From Toxonevra muliebris (taxonomy: Eukaryota; Arthropoda; Insecta; Diptera; Pallopteridae): DNA of 64,000 nucleotides. Numbering within the stretch: the stretch's first letter is position 1; each line of letters starts with the position of its first letter. The position numbers and the translations under genes are program-made. Positions 11,602 to 24,230 of the stretch are shown piece after piece. The DNA lies in NCBI GenBank assembly GCA_963691655.1, contig OY829326.1, forward strand, positions 145,904,998 through 145,968,997. Reading direction: 5' to 3'. The notes under the pieces were generated by a model. That model saw only the letters and a list, made by a program, of their open reading frames with translations. It made no database searches and had not been told where the DNA came from.

Positions 11602-11877
11602 GATTTTATGCGCCTTACATCACTTGGATTACTAAGGATCTGTGGAAGAGATAAGCCAGTATCTCCTTTGAAGTTTAGCACTCGATTAAACATCACAACA
11701 ATGCACACTTCCATCTATGCACCTAATTGCTGTTTAACTTTTAAAGGTAATACGTCCAAAGTGTATTCTCTGCATACCTCTACAACTTGTCAATCAAAAC
11801 AAATGAAATTCTTTTACAATTTTCTGATGAACAAATAATTTTTATAAAAATTTTTATTAGCACAATAGTAGGTATTT

Positions 11878-11883
11878 AATAAA
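11878..11883 (+). terminator. Polyadenylation signal of cinnamon
   Basis: AATAAA about 280 bases past the cin stop codon. It lies in the roughly 700-bp gap before the convergent SDR gene, which otherwise holds poly(T) and AT-rich sequence. Confidence 0.45.
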
Positions 11884-12296
11884 AGAAAACATTTCACAAT
11901 TTAATTGTTTATACTTCTCCACTTATCATTATTATGTTAGGGATATGCACCGAGTCCCAAAGAACTATTGTGCCCTTTTTCCACTTGAGAAATGTTTAAA
12001 AACAATTTGCTTATATACAATATTTTTTTTTTTTTTTTTTTGAAGTCAATTAGTTTATTTATATAACAAACAAAATAAAAAGTATATATTTTATTATTAA
12101 TATAATTATTTTATATACAAAATGAGCATAAAAAATCGTTTATTTCTTTTGCTATGTTTTTTTTTATGGATTACAGCGCATACGTTTGATTTCAATGCAC
12201 AACATAAACAATAGCTTTGTGTTAAAAAAAAAAAAAACATTTTTGGAGCGTCCCCAAATTTTGTTTTCCTCCCGCTTCATTTCTCCTTCTGCACAC

Positions 12297-13327
12297 CTAA
12301 ACTCTTTGTACGCTTCTTGCGGCATCGGTAATTCTTGTTAAACGAAATGATGATCGACATGGCAACATGAAATTATATTTGCTATTCGGCACCGCCAATT
12401 GATAACGATCCTGTGGTTGAAAGTCCCACAAGGCGCGATCAATCACTTGCAAGGCACTGGCGGTCAATACATCAGCTGAGTATTGTGTTGGGGCACCTTC
12501 ACAATCGGAGGCCGCTAAAAAGAAAACACAAGAAATTTTAATCAGTTAACTGGATATATAAAGAATAAATACGCATTTTTACTTTGTGCCACCGGTGCCT
12601 TGTAGAGTGCTTCAGCTGGTAAGCCGCAAGTATCCAAAGCAACAACGCTCACCCCATATGGCTGCAATTCTTTGCGCAACTCCTCGGCGCATTTATCTAC
12701 CGCAACACGCGAAGCATTAAATGCAACGAGGCCCTCCATTCCATTGCCTGCTCCTGCACCCAAATAAATCAAACGCCCACGTGTTGGACGTAAAAAGCCC
12801 ACAAACGATTTAGCAACACGCAATGAACCCAAGATATTCGTCTTCAGCATATGTTCCCATTGTTGTACATCTTGTGATTCTACACGGCCACGGAATAAGC
12901 TGCCACTCGTATTAATTACCGCCGAAATGCCACGTTCGCCTGCATTTAAATGTGATCCTATGGCAATGGTCGCCTCACGCAACACATCCTCACGTGTTAC
13001 ATCCATGTGCATGGGAATAATAACTCCACGCACTGGTTCTTCGGAATTCTCACGCATTTTCAACCAGCCACACAGCAATTTAGCAGGCAATGAATCCTGT
13101 GTTTCCTTCATGCCCGCAAAGACACGACATCCTTTATTTGCCAAGTGTGTGCAGATCTGTAGGCCCAGTGCCGTATCGGCGCTAGTCACTAAGACCGTGC
13201 CTGGTTGTGTTTCTGCTATTTCGGTATCATCGCGTACTTTGCATATCAGATATATAAGCAGAGCGCCTGCAATTGAAAACAATGCTAGCACCTGAAAGGC
13301 CAAAACCAATGCGGTCATCGGTTCCAT
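12297..13327 (-). CDS. Membrane-anchored SDR-family protein, probably non-catalytic, 2 coding exons
   Basis: Coding exon 1 is 13327-12583 and exon 2 is 12514-12297; joining A to CG makes Thr249, and the product is 320 aa. A CAG acceptor ten bases before the ATG shows that a 5'UTR intron precedes it. Residues about 6-29 are a hydrophobic anchor. The short-chain dehydrogenase fold follows, but key residues differ. The dinucleotide motif TGxxxGxG is TSADTALG (48-55), NNAG is NTSG (139-142), the catalytic Ser position reads LGAGAG, and YxxxK is FNASR (203-207), so Tyr and Lys are both replaced. Scaffold features (MHMDVTRED, LKTNILGSLRVAKSF, ELRKELQPYGVSVVALD) remain. It is probably the CG13377 orthologue by position, related to hydroxybutyrate/11-cis-retinol dehydrogenase types. 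Catalytic loss is my inference. It is convergent with cinnamon. Confidence 0.85.
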
Positions 13328-15590
13328 TATGGCATCTCTGAAATGAAATGAAAAGAAAAAGAGAATTACTAAGCGGTTAAGGCTAATAAAACAGTGCAAT
13401 AGTAAATTTCTAATAGTGAACGACTCATTTTTAAAGGTAATTTAAGGATTTCGACCTTGTATTCAAGTTTTTTTCTATCACTTCTATGATTCTCGCAATA
13501 CAGGCCCAAAACCAATAATATTTTATTCATAAGAGAAAATTTGTATCATGTTTACTCGGAAAGTAACACTCCGCCGCACCGACTTGCCTCCTCTTTGGTT
13601 GCAAAATATTTCTTGGAATAAAATATTCTCTATCCAAAAGTGGTAAGGATTTCTGAAGGCGAAAACTAATCAAGTTTTAAAAAATATGACAAAAAAGTAA
13701 GAATTACTGCTGTTTTGGAAAAAAAAGTTTTGTAGATGATTAACCGTTAAAAAAACACCAAACAATTTTCAAAGAAATTTTTCCTCATTGAAAAATATTT
13801 GAAGTTATCAAATTGTATCAGGTTTTCTTACGGGAGTTTAAGAGGTAAAGGGACCTCTTGAGAAACTAGGCATACATTTTAACCAAATCAAAACTTCTCA
13901 AAACCTCTAAAGTTTGATTTATGTAGAAGAATTATCTAACCTTAAAGAATCGAGTTACAATGGATATGGTTGAGCTCCACATCATCAAAAAGCAATCAAT
14001 CGATCCATCATCGATAGCTTTGGCTTTATAATTTAATGCAGTGTTATGCATACGTGCTAAAACTGGTTCAATTGCATTATCATTTCAGCGGAAGCTGTGG
14101 TGACGAGGAGAAAGTGATATTTACGCTGTTAAACATTTATTCTATGTATAGATATCCAGCATTGCAAAATCAATGTCTGCATCACATAAGACCATGTTCC
14201 GTTTCTATTATTTCGTTTATAGAGTTAATTGAATTTTAATTTTGTTCTCTGGAATGGTACAAAGTGAACTAAAACTCAAGATAGCACAAATGAATCCCAA
14301 TTATTTTTCGAGTGGAAATAACCAACAGACACCCTTCTCAAACTAACCACACCACATATTATGCATGAACAAGTTTTATTCCTAGTTTGATTTTATAACA
14401 GTATATAAAATAAAAGTGTATTTCCGTATTTTATATACAATTTCCTACATTTTCTTTTCTTTCCTGTTTGCATTTTTTTTGTTTTGTGCAGTCCCAGACT
14501 TTTCTAAGCACATTAAAAATTCCAAAAATTTTCAACTTTATTAACGCAATTAAGCGGCGTGATTAAAATAAAAATCCCAATAACAATACCGAATATAATA
14601 GAATTCGTTATAAAACAACAACAGCATAAAATGACGGTGTTTTTTGCAGCGTTGTAAAAAAGTATTTTTTAAAAGTATGCAAAAAATTTATAAAGTATTT
14701 ACGCCTAATATTTCATGTAATTTCTAGCGAAATATGTTAGTACGTCTTTATTTATAGACATACCACAAAAGTATGAAAGTAATTATAGGAATGGTAATAA
14801 AAAGTAAATATATTTATGTATATATGTATGTAAGTGCATCCACATGTGCACATCAGTGGCGCATTATAATTTTCGGGGGCCCTCTAAATTATTCTAAAAT
14901 TAAAAAAAAAAAAAAAAAACATTAAAAACGCTATTCTAAAAATCGAATAAAAGTCTTTGGACCACACACTAGGGCCATTCCGAAAGCATCCACCAGTGAG
15001 TAATCCACCATCATAAACAGTATGCAAGTCTGGCGCTACTTCCGTAACAACCACACATCCCAGATTCAACACCAATCTTCTACCTCGAGACCATAAAGAT
15101 GATAAAAAAGATTATTAGGATTAACACCAACTAAACCAAAAGGAAACAACAGAAGTACATTCATGTTACGATAGGTTGAAATCGATACTCATTTTACTAT
15201 CTGGACAACGTCATCTCTACTAATGACTGCACTAAGCAGAACATAATAGATAAAACGAATGCCAGCTTTACAATATTGCAAAAAGCGTGAAATTCGCACC
15301 TGATATCTCGCCCTAAATTGATATTTTATATCTCAGTATTGGTGTACGGGTTCGAGAAATCGATAACAATAGATGCATTGGCCAACAAATTATAACACTT
15401 TATAAATCGGTGAATGCTCAGCACGCCGAAAATGATCAACAATAACGACTATGGATCGATGAAATTTTTGCAATCATAAAATGAAAAAAGTAAAAATGGA
15501 TCGGCCGTACATGGTGAAAAAATCCAGGTAAGATTTGTTGTCAGGTGATATACTGGAATCCTCAAAAAACTATCCGAACGCAACCCAAAA
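13328..15590. other. Noncoding, upstream of the SDR gene
   Basis: AT-rich sequence that includes part of the SDR 5'UTR intron. Short open patches exist (for example minus-strand 14,890-15,075), but I could not assign any to a gene or transposon family. Confidence 0.4.
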
Positions 15591-16213
15591 ACGATCGCAC
15601 AGTGGTTCAGCTTCATACCGAGAGCGAAAAAAAATAGAAGGTGTAGCCGTAGAGTAACGAAATCTAGGATATTTAATTTTAAGGTTAAGGAAAAAAAATC
15701 TAAAAATGTTTACCAAAATTATATAAAAAGTAGGCGGGATCAGTAAACTGCCACTCCCAGCATCTATGATCCAAGTTTTTATAGTTTTCAGTGCAAAATT
15801 ATATAATCTGCCAACAATTCTGTGAGGTATAATAAATACAGAAGAATAGAAATAATTGAAAAAATAAAAAATGTTACTAAAACTGGACTTATTTTTTCCA
15901 GCATTTTTTTTAATAAAAAAAAAGGTCGCAGATAGTTGCAGCTAAATTTTTTTTTATCTAAAAGTCAAGGGTATATTTTTACAAATTCTAGAACACACCG
16001 ATCTATTCCGCACAAAACATTTGCTCCGTTAATCTTGAAAAATGAATCTATTTTTTTACTTTTAAATAACATTCAAAATTTTTGAAAAAAAAAAGAAAAT
16101 GTTAATAAAATCTTTAATGATCATAGAACTTAAAAAAAAATAAAATTTTGCAAAACATAATTGCTTCACTCGAAAAAAGTATTTTTCACCGCTGCTGAAC
16201 CACTGTGCATCGT
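15591..16213. mobile_element. Putative MITE with 20-bp terminal inverted repeats
   Basis: The left end (15591-15611) and the right end (16194-16213) are inverted copies sharing GCACAGTGGTTCAGC plus ACGAT with a one-base indel. The 623-bp interior is AT-rich and noncoding. CAGTGG ends recall hAT or mariner-type elements, but no clean target duplication is visible, so the superfamily is open. Confidence 0.5.
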
Positions 16214-17254
16214 ACACACAAGAAAGAAGTGAAGGCATTGGCGAAAAATTATGAAAACCCGATCACGATACTTTGTTGAGGCTCTATGCTCTATAAGAAG
16301 TTAATTGCAACCGATTATGACCATGCATGTATTAATTATTGAGTTATATACCTTGCGGCGCGGACAAACTAAAGGATATGCATGATTTTTTTTAGTCATG
16401 TCATAAAAACTGTATTAAAATAAAGTGCATACATAGTATCGATTAATATATGTTTCGATGTATTCGTGACAGGTTTTTTACCTTATTACAAAATTTTGTC
16501 AATTATGGAAACTGAGCTTCACCAAAAACGTCAGTAAGTGTATTACGTTACCTTGTGAGTAATCGATGGATTCTGCAAAAACAAATTGTTTCTGTGAATG
16601 GCGACGATTTTTTGAAAAAAAAAATAGAATTATGGGGTTTTGGGTTTTCGGCTCAAAAAAATATTAAGTTTTGTCCTAATGAAATACCAAATGACGTCGA
16701 AAAAGTTTGGATCGATCAGTAAAATCGTATTTGAGAAATCTTAGTCACCGCGACTGTACTTTTCAAAAAACACGATTCCGAAATGATCGCGTTTAAAGTT
16801 TCAGGTCAATGGTTTTTCCTTTTTTTTTAGACTTACATAAAATCGTCTATACCAGGATTGTAGTGCTCCGATTTTTATAAAATTTCAAGCAGACATTCTC
16901 GAGAGTATGAATTTTCAAAATGCGCAATAAAATTGTTTTCAATTTTTTGAGCCAGATCAAGATAATAAATTTTTTTTAATGGGCTCATTTTGAATACTCC
17001 AGTTTCTTTATATTTACAGTGTTTTATATAACAGGGCCCTGAAGCGACTGCTTCTCTCGCCTCAAGGTACAGTTGACGCTGGTACTGATTTTTAAAGAAA
17101 AGTAGTAAGTCATATCGTTTTTCATATTCCTTCATGCATTCGCAAACACATTGAATATGGAGCAAATTTCTTATAGCGGTCACACACTACTGACCACAAA
17201 AGAGAAGAGTGGATGGGGTATACAAAACGAAAGTGCAAAATAATGAGGTGCATA
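16214..17254. other. Noncoding, unclassified
   Basis: No gene recognised. The part from 16,500 to 16,860 has GC-richer bits resembling repeat-derived sequence, but I cannot place it. Confidence 0.35.
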
Positions 17255-17508
17255 CATATCTGTGGTCAAAAGCAGTAATCGCTTAAGTCTGAAAATCTCA
17301 TTTCGAGTAAACACGGCTTGAAGTCAATGTGATTGGTTGCCACTCTATGTAAGCGAATACCTTTCTTTTTTTATAACTTTTGTTTTAAAAAACATAGAGT
17401 TTCGGCGATTTCATGTACATGTGCATTGAAATAAGAACACGATAGCATTTATAACTCAATTCTGTCTGAAGTCGACTTAAGCTTTTATTGCTTTTGACCA
17501 CAGATATG
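17255..17508. mobile_element. Palindromic-ended MITE, copy 1
   Basis: A 254-bp unit with about 33-bp inverted ends. The left end is CATATCTGTGGTCAAAAGCA and so on. The right end, read on the other strand, has the same start and the same AAGCTTAAG-like inner end. A second copy lies 0.9 kb downstream in the same orientation. No coding capacity. Confidence 0.65.
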
Positions 17509-18167
17509 TTTGTAGTGGACTAACTACTACCATATTAAAAGTACTTTTTTTCTTTCACATTTTCAAATATGTCTACTGCATATGTTCATAGGTACATATT
17601 TATATTATTTCTTTTGTTTTTTATTACTTTTTTTAACTAAAAAAAAGAAACAATTGTTATCACGTAATTTACAAGCGACTTAAATAAATAATATTTAACA
17701 TGGCAAAAGAAAAAAATAGTAGGCAAGTAATGAAATTAATTAATATCTTCTTTTCGTACTATTTCGCATTTCATATTTCGTGACTATGTGATTTATTTTT
17801 ATTATAACTTCAAATTTGACTTTGTGAAAGTATAAAAATAAAAAATTGTTATAAATTACATTGAAATAGTTACATACATTTTTTGTTTTATTTTTTATAA
17901 TGTGATTTCAAATCATGCGGAAATGTTTGTGTGATTTTAAATTTGAAAAAAAAAAACTTATTTATATTTTTCTTTTGTTTGTTATATTTGTAATTACATA
18001 TGCACTTGAAATTCATAAATGAAATTAACAAATTTATAGTCACGCTAAAATATTTACATATTTTTAGTAGTTTTATTAATTTTCTTTGTTAACTTGAAAA
18101 TATTTTTAAATTGTTAAAAATTATCAGGTAATTCTCAAAAACTATTCAGACCTTCCCTTCAATATTT

Positions 18168-18400
18168 CTGTGGTCAAAAGCAGTAACCGCTTAAGTCTGA
18201 AAATCTCATTTCGATTTGAAGTTAATATGATTGGTTGCCACTCTATGTAGGCGAATACCTTTCTTTTTTTATAACTTTTGTTTTAAAAAACAGAATTTCG
18301 GAGATTTCACGTACGTGTGCATTGGAATAAGAAGAACACGATTGCATTTATAACTAAATTCTGTCTTAAGTTGACCTAATCGTTTATAGCTTTTACAGAT
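18168..18400. mobile_element. Palindromic-ended MITE, copy 2
   Basis: About 233 bp and very similar along its whole length to the copy at 17255 (shared GTGATTGGTTGCCACTCTAT-like core, differing by a few substitutions and small indels). Its right terminus is shortened, lacking the GACC of the intact copy. Two diverged copies so close together confirm it as a repeat family. Confidence 0.65.
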
Positions 18401-20114
18401 TTCTTAATGTAGGCCACAAGTTGGAGTTAAATTCTGGCCTTACACGCATCAGAGAGAGACAACCAAGCAAAGCCTCTTCTGATTTGATCTATCAAATCAC
18501 CCGGTTCTCAAGATTTCTGAAAAACTTTTGCCCAAAATAATAAATAAAGATAATTATAGCATAAGGCCAACAAATCTAGAGAACTTTTTTTTCCAGATTT
18601 TAACTCCTCAACCACTTCTGGAAATTCTGGAACTTTCGTTTTAGTGGCATACACCAGATTGAGCTAGACGCCTTTTTGAAACTTCACATTGGCGTTGCAA
18701 GCAATGACATACAAGATAATAAAAAAACAAAATCAACATTATTTCTTAATTGATATTATTTCAATTTCAAATATGGTATTAATTAAAACGTCAATAATGT
18801 AGCTATTTTAACTACATACATTAAAACAAATAATAACAACAACAACAAAAAACAAAACGATTAAATTTATGCCATAAAAAATCTACAATTTATTTTTCTT
18901 TAAATATACGAATACACATAAGTGAGTGAGAAACAATTTTTTTTGTTTTTCAAATACCAACATTTAAATGTTTAATAACCTTAACCTAATAAACGAGACT
19001 TTTAAGTAAACAAATATGATTTAAATTAAGAAAAAGTGTTTTCTATTATTCAGCATTAACTTTTATATCTTCATATACTTTATTTAATGTTAATTTTTTT
19101 TAATAGTTTAATACTTTTGTTGACATTTTAATAATAAAAGTAAGAAAATAAAAAATATTTGCTCAAATTGAAAACTTAAAACTTAAGAAGGTTAAATTAC
19201 TGACAACACGCGTATTTGTGCTGTTATGACACAATAGCCCGGGAAGGACTTAGGCCGAGCTTTTCGCATACATTCATGTTGTGTGAGCTATATTTATACA
19301 CGAATAGTTTTATGCCGAATCCGAATCAATATAAATTAATTAGTCATTAATCAAGTAATATGTTCATACACTTTTATATTTTACTAATATCAAACATCAA
19401 TATGTAAATGCCAAAATACTATACAAAATACACCTTATCTGTGCTTTGTTCCTCCTTCACAATACCGTTTAACCAAAAAAAAAAAAATGAGAGAATTCGT
19501 CGTTGAGTACTCATAAATGCACCCGAGTAGCCAAGAGCACATAATTTTTTTACTATAAACAAAGTGCAATTGTACTTGAATGAGAGAGATTAGTTGAAAA
19601 GAAATAGATCAAGAGAAAATTTGAATTTTGGCACTACACTTTTGTTTATTTATGCTTTGCACTTTTTTGACACTACAATATCTGGCTCTTTAAATAAAAT
19701 GAGAGAGTTCTCAGAGATGATTTCACCCTATTAAATATACCTTGATCTATCGCATAAAAAATATTCATTTCAAAATTTGAAAAAATGAAATATTGTTGTG
19801 AAAGATTTCACTACTGAAATTTCAAATGGATATCTTAACTAGGTTTAAAGATGTTGCAACAAGTCACGAGTGCTCATAGAGCCCTATTACGGTTAGCGAG
19901 TTGCCTGCAGCTGGCGACTCGCCTAGCCGTTTATAAATCAGCGAATCTGTGTGTTAGCGAATGTGTAAAATTTTATGAAATTAACAAAAAGACTGGAAAT
20001 AAAAGACAAAATATTAAAAAAAAAAAAAAAGAATTAGTAAGGTGGAAATTACAAACAAGAGGTCAGTATGAAGTTGAATAAGTGCACTTTATGCATGCAT
20101 ATGATTTTATCATT
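18401..20114. other. Noncoding, AT-rich
   Basis: Nothing recognisable. An open frame at 19,851-20,081 has a repetitive Lys tail from a poly(A) tract and no recognisable domain. Confidence 0.35.
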
Positions 20115-20340
20115 AATAGGGTAAAGAAGACTAGAGTGCAAAAGTTTGCAAAACTGGTGACGTTAATGGAAAACAATCCCGAAGTGGTCAATGGTCACGG
20201 AACCTTTGGAATTAAGGAAGAAATGTTGGAACAAAACACCAACGAATTGAATTCCTTGGAGTCGCAAATACGAGATAGGAGACGGTGGAATAACATATGT
20301 ACTGCAGGACTTATCGTAATATACACATATTGAGGTATGA
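20115..20340 (+). pseudogene. Relic of a Myb/SANT-like (zeste-like) DNA-binding domain
   Basis: The plus-strand frame reads KFAKLVTLMENNPEVVNGHG, then a Glu/Asn-rich helix (EEMLEQNTNELNSLESQIRD) and RRWNN. This is the order of the Myb/SANT-like domain found in proteins annotated as regulatory protein zeste and in Harbinger transposon partner proteins. There the third helix has a Trp in a W-K-K-V-W context. The frame breaks just after the first Trp, and no second Trp is present. I read it as a decayed copy, either transposon-borne or a gene fragment. Confidence 0.5.
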
Positions 20341-23300
20341 AATACTCTCTAAAATTCTACATTGTTGTTTCAGGCTACTGACTTTGACATTGAGTCGTTG
20401 ATAATCAAAAATTTTTGGCGATAAGGAAGTATCTCAAAATATACAGGGTTGTATATTTGTGTGTTCCAGCCTAGTCGACATTCCTCTACAGAAAAGCTGC
20501 TGGAAATAATGAAAGAAACATTAGAATAAAACAAAAAGAAATCGAGAAAATCTTTGCAAGGAACGTCCTTAATTACAGCAGAAAAGACAAAAGTTTCTGA
20601 AATTATAAAAATTTTTAAGTTCATACAGTAAATGGAAAAGGAAAATCCGCTCTTAGACGTGGGCTTCACGTCATGGTGACTAGTCTCTTGAAACTGTCAT
20701 ATGTATTGGTACGAGGGGAAATATCACTTTCATCTCACCATCTCTTTCCAACAAAATTTGAAAGTTTGAAGAGACAAGAGCAGACAAAGTAATTCTATGG
20801 CTAAATAATATTGTTATGTATCAGCATAGCTCTCTTCTTTATTCGTCTAATTCTTATGTTAAATAAATCAACCAAAAAAATATGAGAGCAAATGTTTCGT
20901 TATGAATTTGTCAGAAGACAGAGATTTCCAACCCTGCATACAAAAACAAAATATACGGTCGATTTTTTTTTGTAGCGCTGCTATATAACCTTATTATTGA
21001 GCCATGAGTAATTCTGAGTCTAATATTCCAACGAATTGAATAAATATCTAGGAAAATTTCATTTAAAAACGACGCCATTTCTCAACTGGTAATGGCAACT
21101 TCTGAGAGCGTAATTTATCGTGGATTCCATTTTGTGAACTTGGCATAAAAACTATAGGTCGGCTAATGCAAAATAATCTTTTCAATTACGGATTTCTTTT
21201 TCATAATTGCGAAAATAATATTTATGTCACATTTTTATTTCTTCGTATTAGTTAGTTAATTAAAAAAAAAGAAAAAAAGAAATGCATTATGACTTTGACG
21301 ACAAGACACGTCTACATACGTACGTAGATGTGATATGTCCATAAGTTAGTAACTTTGAAAAATGCATGCGCATGAATTTTATTTATGTTTATGCGTCCTC
21401 ACGTTCAAAGCATTCGATGCGGATGTGCGTACGCTGGAGTGATATAATGTGCCACGAATGCGTAGCATACATTTCTATCTATATAAGTACGTGCATCATT
21501 CTGCTTCAACATTTGTAATAAATACTTAACTTTTCTTAGATTCAGCAATGCGAATTGAATTAGTAAATGGTAAGATGTGAAATTGGGTTAATGGAACACA
21601 AGAATCTTATTGTTTTTCTTTCATATAAGCGTTTCTACTTCTATTATACAACGTTGTGCGTTAAAATAAGTTCCGTTAATGTGTGATATCTGCAGATATA
21701 AACAAAATAGGAAAAGAAAATTATCGATTTTGGTTGCTCCCCAAAGTAAAAATCTGAATGCCCTTAGGTATTTTAAAAATAATATCAACATCATCGTTAA
21801 TTGGTTTTTTACAATTGATAAAATTAAATCTCCAGGTGTTCGTTTACACACTCACTCAAGAATATTTCAAATACTCCAATTCTCTTAGAATTCTCATTTT
21901 CCATTAATCAAATTTTAAGTAGCTAAATAATTTTGTAATCAATCAACAACTTAAAACACCAAAAATACCTAACAGGCAATAAAAAAGAATTAGAAAAGTT
22001 ATAATTTATAATTAATCGGTCATTAAGTTGGGCAGTTAACCAACTGGCAGCTAACCGCGTACAGCTCTCTTGAAAGTTGAGGCACAGTTTTTAGGCCAAA
22101 TTTACCAACTGCATGCAAAATAACAAGCACGAATTAAAAAAAATAAATTACGAAAACGAACAATAAATGAACATTTTTGGGCAGCAGAGCACACGCCTTC
22201 TAAAAATGAAAAACACAAAAACGAACGAACCGAAATAATAAACTTGGCTTTAATAATGCATTAACACATGCTCGCAATCATGCTTTAGCATGCGCCGCAA
22301 AATGATGCCATAAATAACAAAAAATAATGAAAAACTAAGAAAGAAATGAAGCGAGAAATACGCTAGCCAAATAAATAACCGCAAAATAGCCAAGCCTCGA
22401 ATTGCTTCAAGATGTACGGGGGGTTCGAGTACTTTGGCGCGTAAAAAGGTGTTTTAAAAAGTGAAATTTGCGTTATTTCACGTTTTCTGTTTATTTTGTT
22501 ATTTTGTTCGTTCATGTGTGCAACAAATTAGCAGAATGAATTTAAGACCAAAACGAATTAGAAGAAAAAATTCATATAGCAAATTTTCAAATTTCAGTTT
22601 GTGCAGCAAAAATAATTATGAAGGTGATTATTACTTCGCCATAAATATTTAATTAACAACATAGTTTTTCTGCGAAAAAAATGTTCACTCCAAAGTTTTG
22701 CATTTGATATTATTATTGCATAGTAAATTATAAGTATTCTAAAAATGTATAGAGCCCACTATCGGATTCAGAGATTTCCTAAGGGGCATTTTAATTGTTT
22801 GTCCATTTACAGTTTTTTTTTTGATTCATGACCGAAAGATGCTTTAATTTTTGCAAATGGCGTCTTATGTAATCACAACTTTCTCAATTTCTGAATACAT
22901 CTAGGCAAACCATTCATCGCTATACCTCAAAAAAAAAAAATATTAAAAAATAAAGTTCTCGTTTTTTAATTTAGAAAAATCAGTGATAGCTAAAATCAAA
23001 TCACAACATTTTTCCTAATTACTTTTAATGATATCCCGAAAAACACAAAATTTCAATGAATTCCTTTATTTCGTGCCCTAGATGTATCATTTCAAGTATG
23101 CCATTTGTATCACAGTTTACGCACTCCTTTGTTCAAAATCGACCAAGCTCTGTCTCTTGACGACAACTACTAAGATCCCATCCTCAGACATTTCATTACC
23201 TTGGTTACTTTAGTTTCTTAGAGATGTCGTTAAAAGTATTTTATTTGCGCGGAAATTACCACGTCCATTTTTCCAAAATTTGCCCAATGACTACTACTAA

Positions 23301-23580
23301 TATTTCTTACTATGGTTACCCAGGTAAGTAGTTTCAAGAAACGGTTTTTGCGGGGCTCATACATATGTTCTGAATGTTCCTCTAAGGGGACTTGTTTTAA
23401 AATACAAAACTTTAGCTTCAATTGGAGCTTTTCAAAAGTTACTCTCAATGACCAAAATGCGTTTTTTCGACAGTTTCGATTTCAATACAAACTATTACGG
23501 TAGATTAACTTAATTTCCAGATTCTGATTCCAGCTACCAAAACTGTAAGAATATTATTATCAAAATGCCTTGGAGGATGT
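20341..23580. other. Noncoding, AT-rich
   Basis: No gene recognised. At 21,310-21,327 is a short near-perfect palindrome around TACGTACGTA. The segment 22,020-22,460 is less AT-skewed (ladder of CAGTTAACC, GGCAGCTAACC, ACAGCTCTC) and might be a conserved regulatory element. That is only a compositional hint. Confidence 0.35.
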
Positions 23581-23589
23581 TTGACAGTC

Positions 23590-24230
23590 GTTGATAACAA
23601 TGTCTGAGAGTAAGAAACATCTGGCAGCACCTCAAGCGGTACTTGAACGAAAGAACGAAGTACTACTTTGCTACTGGGCTGATGGCGACAGTCTTCTAAC
23701 GGAGGTTTCGCTATCCTGGATAATTGAGAAAATATGGTGTGGAAGTGCAAAGTGCACAAGCGTCTTCAGTGATAGCCAGGCTAAGGGAGTGTAAGGCAAA
23801 ACTAAATAGTGTGGTAAAATACAAACAGGACACTTTGGTATTACAAAGAATGAATTGGTCGATAAACAGGCCAACGAAGCCTCTATAATTTCACCATGGG
23901 ATTCGGAACCGTTGCTCGGCATCAGCTCTGTGGAGATCATGCGTTGAATCAACGACTTCTTGGGTTCTATTCATAGAAGAAGATAGTCCGAGCATGGCTC
24001 CTGCAGGATTGCTCTGGAAAATGCTTCGTTAGAAGGAAGGACCAGAGATTCCAGGTAGGTGTCATCACCAGACATAACACGTGTTATCAGCACATAACCA
24101 GCATGGGCTTCAGCACCGATCCGACCTGCCGATCTTGTCTTAAGGATGTCCATACTACTGAGCATTATCTCTGTTGCTGTCCTGTGATCGCGAGAACCAG
24201 ATTATGGCTGTTGGGTATAAACAATTGAGT
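23590..24230 (+). mobile_element. Non-LTR retrotransposon 3' ORF2 remnant (RNase H and Cys-rich tail)
   Basis: Frames on the plus strand give VFSDSQAK (the RNase H DSQAA motif), then GHFGITKNELVDKQANEAS (usual form GHxGxxGNExAD). Next come ITRHNTC and CRSCLKD followed by TTEHYLCCC, the C-terminal C-C-H-C signature of I/R1/LOA-type LINEs. The pieces are in different frames with stops, so the copy is dead. The preceding LLCYWADGDSLLTEVSLSWI stretch is odd and may be non-native. Confidence 0.7.

Noticed and set aside
11608..11838. 76-aa ORF directly downstream of the cinnamon stop
   Set aside because: It sits in the cin 3'UTR before the AATAAA signal. The cin frame ends cleanly at TAA 11599-11601 and the ORF has no known domain.
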